A stretch of 23,472 nt of DNA from Paulinella micropora (lineage: Eukaryota; Cercozoa; Imbricatea; Euglyphida). A program made the translations under genes and the position numbers. The stretch lies in assembly GCA_009731375.1 (NCBI GenBank), contig BJOX01000047.1, positions 14,231 through 37,702 on the forward strand. The letters are read 5' to 3'. Under the pieces are notes generated by a model that saw only the letters and a program-made list of their open reading frames with translations, searched no databases and was not told the DNA's origin. This document shows, piece after piece, positions 19,464 to 23,472 of the stretch. The first letter of the stretch is position 1. The number at the start of each line of letters is the position of its first letter.

Positions 19464-19504
19464 GCCCTCATCAGTTGGGAAGGAAATTGCAAACCCATCC
19501 TTTG
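19464..19504 (+). CDS. Receptor micro-exon: probable extracellular loop 1 (WEGNCKPIL)
   Basis: 41 nt, phase 0 to phase 2, between acceptor TCTTATCTAG and donor GTCTTT. It encodes ALISWEGNCKPIL plus two bases of a W codon completed by the exon at 23100. The resulting C-x4-W before TM3 fits the conserved Cys..Trp at the start of TM3 in class C-type receptors. The intron becomes (CT)n within four bases of the donor. Confidence 0.55.
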
Positions 19505-19506
19505 GT

Positions 19507-19570
<64 letters not shown>

Positions 19571-19576
19571 GTATAT

Positions 19577-19606
<30 letters not shown>
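19505..19606. repeat. (CT)n, (CA)n, (TA)n run starting at the splice donor
   Basis: CT units to 19548, CA units to about 19570, then TA units. Confidence 0.95.
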
Positions 19607-19614
<8 letters not shown>

Positions 19615-20100
19615 TATTCTATTCTATTCTATTCTATTCTATAATCTATTCTATTCTATTCTATTCTAAATTCTAATTCTAATTCTAAGTCTAATTCTAA
19701 CGCATTCTGATTCTAACTATTTTCTTGTTTATGTTCTTGTTCTGTTTTGTTCTATTCTATTCTATTCTATTCTATTTCTATTCTATGCTATGCTAGTCCG
19801 TTCCATCTATTCTATTCTAGTCTATTCTATTCTATTCTATTCTATTTTATTCTATTTTATTCTATTCTATTCTATTCTATTCTATTCTAGTCTAGTCTAG
19901 TCTAGTCTAGTCTCGTCTCGTCTCGTCTCGTCTCGTCTCGTCTCGTCTCGTCTCGTCTCGTCTCGCCTAGTCTAGTCTAGTCTAGTCTAGTCTAGTCTGG
20001 TCCGGTCTGGTCTGGTCTGGTCTGGTCTGGTCTGGTCTGGTCTGCTCGGGTCTGGTCGGGTCGGGTCTGGTCGGGTCTGGTCTGGTCGGGTCGGGTCGTG
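19607..20100. repeat. Pentamer satellite: TTCTA, TCTAG, TCTCG and TCTGG phases
   Basis: A single five-base framework changes in blocks: TTCTA (to about 19890, with an interruption of about 60 bases near 19690), TAGTC (about 19890-19912), CGTCT (about 19913-19965), TAGTC (to about 19997), then TGGTC and TCGGG. Confidence 0.93.
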
Positions 20101-20610
20101 TAGTCTGGTCTAGTCGTGTAGTCTAGTCTAGTCGTGTAGTCTAGTCTAGTCGTGTAGTCTAGTCTAGTCGTGTAGTCTAGTCTAGTCGTGTAGTCTAGTC
20201 TAGTCGTGTAGTCTAGTCTAGTCGTGTAGTCTAGTCTAGTCGTGTAGTCTAGTCTAGTCGTGTAGTCTAGTCTAGTCGTGTAGTCTAGTCTAGTCGTGTA
20301 GTCTAGTCTAGTCGTGTAGTCTAGTCTAGTCGTGTAGTCTAGTCTAGTCGTGTAGTCTAGTCTAGTCGTGTAGTCTAGTCTAGTCGTGTAGTCTAGTCTA
20401 GTCGTGTAGTCTAGTCTAGTCGTGTAGTCTAGTCTAGTCGTGTAGTCTAGTCTAGTCGTGTAGTCTAGTCTAGTCGTGTAGTCTAGTCTAGTCGTGTAGT
20501 CTAGTCTAGTCGTGTAGTCTAGTCTAGTCGTGTAGTCTAGTCTAGTCGTGTAGTCTAGTCTAGTCGTGTAGTCTAGTCTAGTCGTGTAGTCTAGTCTAGT
20601 CGTGTAGTCT
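20101..20610. repeat. 18-bp satellite, about 28 near-identical copies
   Basis: The unit CGTGTAGTCTAGTCTAGT repeats at exact 18-base spacing from 20115 to 20618. It equals three TAGTC pentamers plus GTG. Identity is essentially complete, so amplification is recent. Confidence 0.96.
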
Positions 20611-20850
20611 AGTCTAGTCGAGTGTCGAGAGTCGAGTGTCGAGAGTCGAGTGTCGAGAGTCGAGTGTCGAGAGTCGAGTGTCGAGAGTCGAGTGTCGAGA
20701 GTCGAGTGTCGAGAGTCGAGTGTCGAGTGTCGAGAGTCGAGAGTCGCGAGTCGAGAGTCGCGAGTCGCGAGTCGAGTCGAGTCGCGAGTCGCGAGTCGAG
20801 TCGAGTCGCGAGTCGAGTCGAGTCGCGAGTCTAGTCGAGTCGAGAGTCGA
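20611..20850. repeat. 14-bp GAGTGTCGAGAGTC repeat and GAGTCGCGAGTCG repeats
   Basis: About seven 14-base units followed by less regular GAGTC/GCGAGTC units. Overlapping frames give Ser-Arg-Val-Glu peptides from the repeat only. Confidence 0.93.
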
Positions 20851-21487
20851 GTCGAGTCGAGAGTCTCGACTAGTCGAGAGTCTAGTCGAGTCGAGAGTCT
20901 AGTCGAGTCGAGAGTCTAGTCGAGTCGAGAGTCTAGTCGAGTCGAGAGTCTAGTCGAGTCGAGAGTCGAGTCGAGTCGAGAGTCTAGTCGAGTCGAGAGT
21001 CTCGACGAGTCGAGAGTCTAGTCGAGTCGAGAGTCTAGTCGAGTCGAGAGTCTAGTCGAGTCGAGAGTCTAGTCGAGTCGAGAGTCTAGTCGAGTCGAGA
21101 GTCTAGTCGAGTCGAGAGTCTAGTCGAGTCGAGAGTCTAGTCGAGTCGAGAGTCTAGTCGAGTCGAGAGTCTAGTCGAGTCGAGAGTCTAGTCGAGTCGA
21201 GAGTCTAGTCGAGTCGAGAGTCTAGTCGAGTCGAGAGTCTAGTCGAGTCGAGAGTCTAGTCGAGTCGAGAGTCTAGTCGAGTCGAGAGTCTAGTCGAGTC
21301 GAGAGTCTAGTCGAGTCGAGAGTCTAGTCGAGTCGAGAGTCTAGTCGAGTCGAGAGTCTAGTCGAGTCGAGAGTCTAGTCGAGTCGAGAGTCTAGTCGAG
21401 TCGAGAGTCTAGTCGAGTCTAGAGTCTAGTCGAGTCTAGAGTCTAGTCTAGTCTAGAGTCTAGTCTAGTCTAGTCTAGTCTAGTCTA
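20851..21487. repeat. 17-bp GAGAGTCTAGTCGAGTC satellite, returning to TAGTC pentamers
   Basis: About 32 copies at 17-base spacing to about 21420, then TAGTC pentamers to 21487. Confidence 0.95.
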
Positions 21488-21721
21488 TACTATACTCACG
21501 AGAGACACACACACACACACTCACATATATACATATATATATATATATTAGAAAAGAAAAGAATAGAATAGAATAGAATAGAATAGAATAGAATAGAATC
21601 TCTCGCCCATGTGTACTTATGTATGTATGAATCAATGTGTGCATGCATGCATATGTACATGTATGTGTATGTGTATGTATGTATGTATGTATGTATGTAT
21701 GCATGCATGCATGTATGTAAG

Positions 21722-21753
<32 letters not shown>

Positions 21754-21840
21754 TGTATGTATGTATATAGGTAGGTATGTAAGTATGTAAGTATGTAGGT
21801 ATGTATGTATGTATGTATGTATGTATGTACGTACGTACGT
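21488..21840. repeat. (CA)n, (TA)n, (GAATA)n, (GTAT)n microsatellites
   Basis: CA, TA and GAATA runs to 21599, about 50 mixed bases, then GTAT units with GCAT and GTAG variants, ending in ACGT units. Confidence 0.93.
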
Positions 21841-22080
21841 ACGTAGGTTAGGTTACGTTACGTTACGTTACGTTACACGTTACGTTACACGTTACGTTAC
21901 ACGTTACGTTATACGTTACGTTATACGTTACGTTATACGTTACGTTATAAGTTACGTTATACGTTACTTTATACGTTACTTTATACGTTACTTTATACGT
22001 TACGTAACGTACGTACGTACGTACGTTCTACCTACGTTACGTACGTACGTTACTTACGTACGTACGTAACGTACGTACAT
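21841..22080. repeat. CGTTA-based 12-bp repeat and ACGT repeats
   Basis: GTTACGTTACAC and GTTACGTTATAC units of 12 bases, then GTTACTTTATAC units, then ACGT tetramers with TAC interruptions. Confidence 0.9.
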
Positions 22081-22505
22081 GCGTACATACATGCGTATAT
22101 TCATGCGTATATACATGCATACATCCATGCATGCATGCATGCATACGTACATACATACATCCATACATACAACCATACATACACACATACATACATACAT
22201 ACATACCTACCTACCTACCTACCTACCTACATACATACATACATACACAACATACATACACAACATACATACATACATGCATACATACATACATACATAC
22301 ATACAACATACATATTCATACATACATAAATATATACATACGTACGTACTACGTACGTACGTACATACATACATACGTACATACATACATACGTACGTAC
22401 GTACGTACGTATGTATGTATGTATGTATATGTATGTATGTATATTTATGTATATATGTATGTATGTATGTGTATGTATGTATGTATGTATGTATACGTAT
22501 GTATG

Positions 22506-22537
<32 letters not shown>

Positions 22538-22552
22538 CGAATGTATGTATGA
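22081..22552. repeat. (ATAC)n then (GTAT)n, forming a loose inverted arrangement
   Basis: ATAC and CTAC units to about 22385, then GTAT units to 22552, with an ACGT core at about 22385-22412 where the strand sense flips. Confidence 0.93.
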
Positions 22553-22659
22553 AATTATGTATGCATATAATCCATCTATCCATCTATCTATCTGCATAGA
22601 AGTTTCAAACTTCTATGCAGATAGATAGATGGATAGATGGATTATATGCATACATAATT
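22553..22659. repeat. Perfect palindrome, 53-bp arms, one-base centre
   Basis: 22553-22605 is the exact reverse complement of 22607-22659 around C at 22606. The inner unique part is GCATAGAAGTTT-C-AAACTTCTATGC; the outer part is ATCTATCC-type repeat. Confidence 0.96.
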
Positions 22660-23082
<423 letters not shown>

Positions 23083-23099
23083 TCGCTGCGGTGTGATAG

Positions 23100-23206
23100 G
23101 AGTGTAGTGCTCTTGGTCCCGATCTATTGGGTCGGTGTGCTATTGTTGAACCTCCATCGCGCTCTCTTCGCACGCTTCTCTAGCCGCAAGACCGAATTGG
23201 TTCACC

Positions 23207-23210
<4 letters not shown>
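23100..23210 (+). CDS. Receptor exon: probable TM3 helix and intracellular loop 2
   Basis: 111 nt, phase 2 to phase 2, between acceptor GGTGTGATAG and donor GTCTCT. It completes a W codon and encodes SVVLLVPIYWVGVLLLNL, then HRALFARFSSRKTELVHP: a membrane helix followed by a basic, cytoplasmic-type segment. With the preceding exon it gives C-x4-W, helix, L..R..F, like TM3 and loop 2 of class C receptors. The donor flows into (CT)n, and the exon tail is repeated twice downstream. Confidence 0.63.
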
Positions 23211-23262
<52 letters not shown>

Positions 23263-23322
23263 TTCTCTCTCATCGCGCTCTCTTCGCACGCTTTTCCAGC
23301 CGCAAGACCGAATCGGTTCACC

Positions 23323-23373
<51 letters not shown>

Positions 23374-23409
23374 CACGCTTCTCCAGCCGCAAGACCGAAT
23401 TGGTTCACC

Positions 23410-23472
<63 letters not shown>
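23154..23472 (+). repeat. Three tandem copies of the TM3 exon tail, donor and (CT)n
   Basis: CTCTTCGCACGCTTCTC.AGC followed by CGCAAGACCGAAT.GGTTCACC and CTCTGTCTCTC occurs at about 23163, 23279 and 23365, each followed by a (CT)n run of 50-60 bases. The first copy is exon; the later two keep the GT. Confidence 0.93.

Noticed and set aside
20101-21487. CRISPR-like regular spacing
   Set aside because: There are no unique spacers; units are directly adjacent tandem copies in a eukaryotic intron.
21843-21856. TTAGG-type telomere repeat (AGGTTAGGTTACG)
   Set aside because: Only two units, embedded in a CGTTA repeat; not a telomeric array.

Overview
This is a eukaryotic nuclear window made mostly of simple repeats. 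About 4% of it reads as exon; most of the rest is di- to pentanucleotide microsatellite, minisatellite and small mobile elements. Spliceosomal introns (GT..AG), a tRNA-derived SINE, foldback MITEs and a restriction-like-endonuclease (RLE) non-LTR retrotransposon all show it is eukaryotic. I cannot name the species. The gene type (a Bmp/PnrA-like binding domain joined to transmembrane segments) is known from microbial eukaryotes such as Dictyostelium and some early-branching lineages, so a protist or basal opisthokont is possible, but that is inference.

The main result is one plus-strand gene running through almost the whole window and continuing past both ends. Very small exons (41-115 nt) at 1759, 3206, 3497, 5178, 7318, 9826 and 11097 encode, in the correct order and with matching intron phases, the C-terminal two thirds of a Bmp family (PnrA-like) periplasmic-binding-protein domain. 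Further exons at 13710, 15982, 19464 and 23100 encode hydrophobic helices and short loops that fit TM1, TM2, extracellular loop 1 and TM3 of a seven-transmembrane receptor. The whole resembles the Dictyostelium Grl (class C-like, Bmp-ectodomain) receptors. The first part of the ectodomain and TM4-7 lie outside the window.

The introns are the second result. Most start as a microsatellite within a few bases of the 5' splice site. In at least six introns the last 20-65 nt of the exon, the splice donor and the start of the microsatellite are repeated in tandem downstream.

The third result is the mobile elements. Six variably 5'-truncated copies of one RLE-type non-LTR element all sit inside (TATC)n arrays, in the same orientation, and all end at the same 3' base context. 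One copy (17428-18813) keeps a CCHC zinc knuckle and PD..E endonuclease domain. A 165-bp foldback MITE occurs three times with TA flanks; one copy sits exactly inside the splice donor of the TM1 exon.

Other structures include a 1.9-kb pentamer-derived satellite (19607-21487), a 2-kb pyrimidine-to-purine tract (5231-7215), an 865-bp (TTATA)n array, and a perfect 53-bp-arm palindrome at 22553-22659. A 161-base assembly gap lies at 4651-4811. The long low-complexity reading frames crossing these repeats are not genes.
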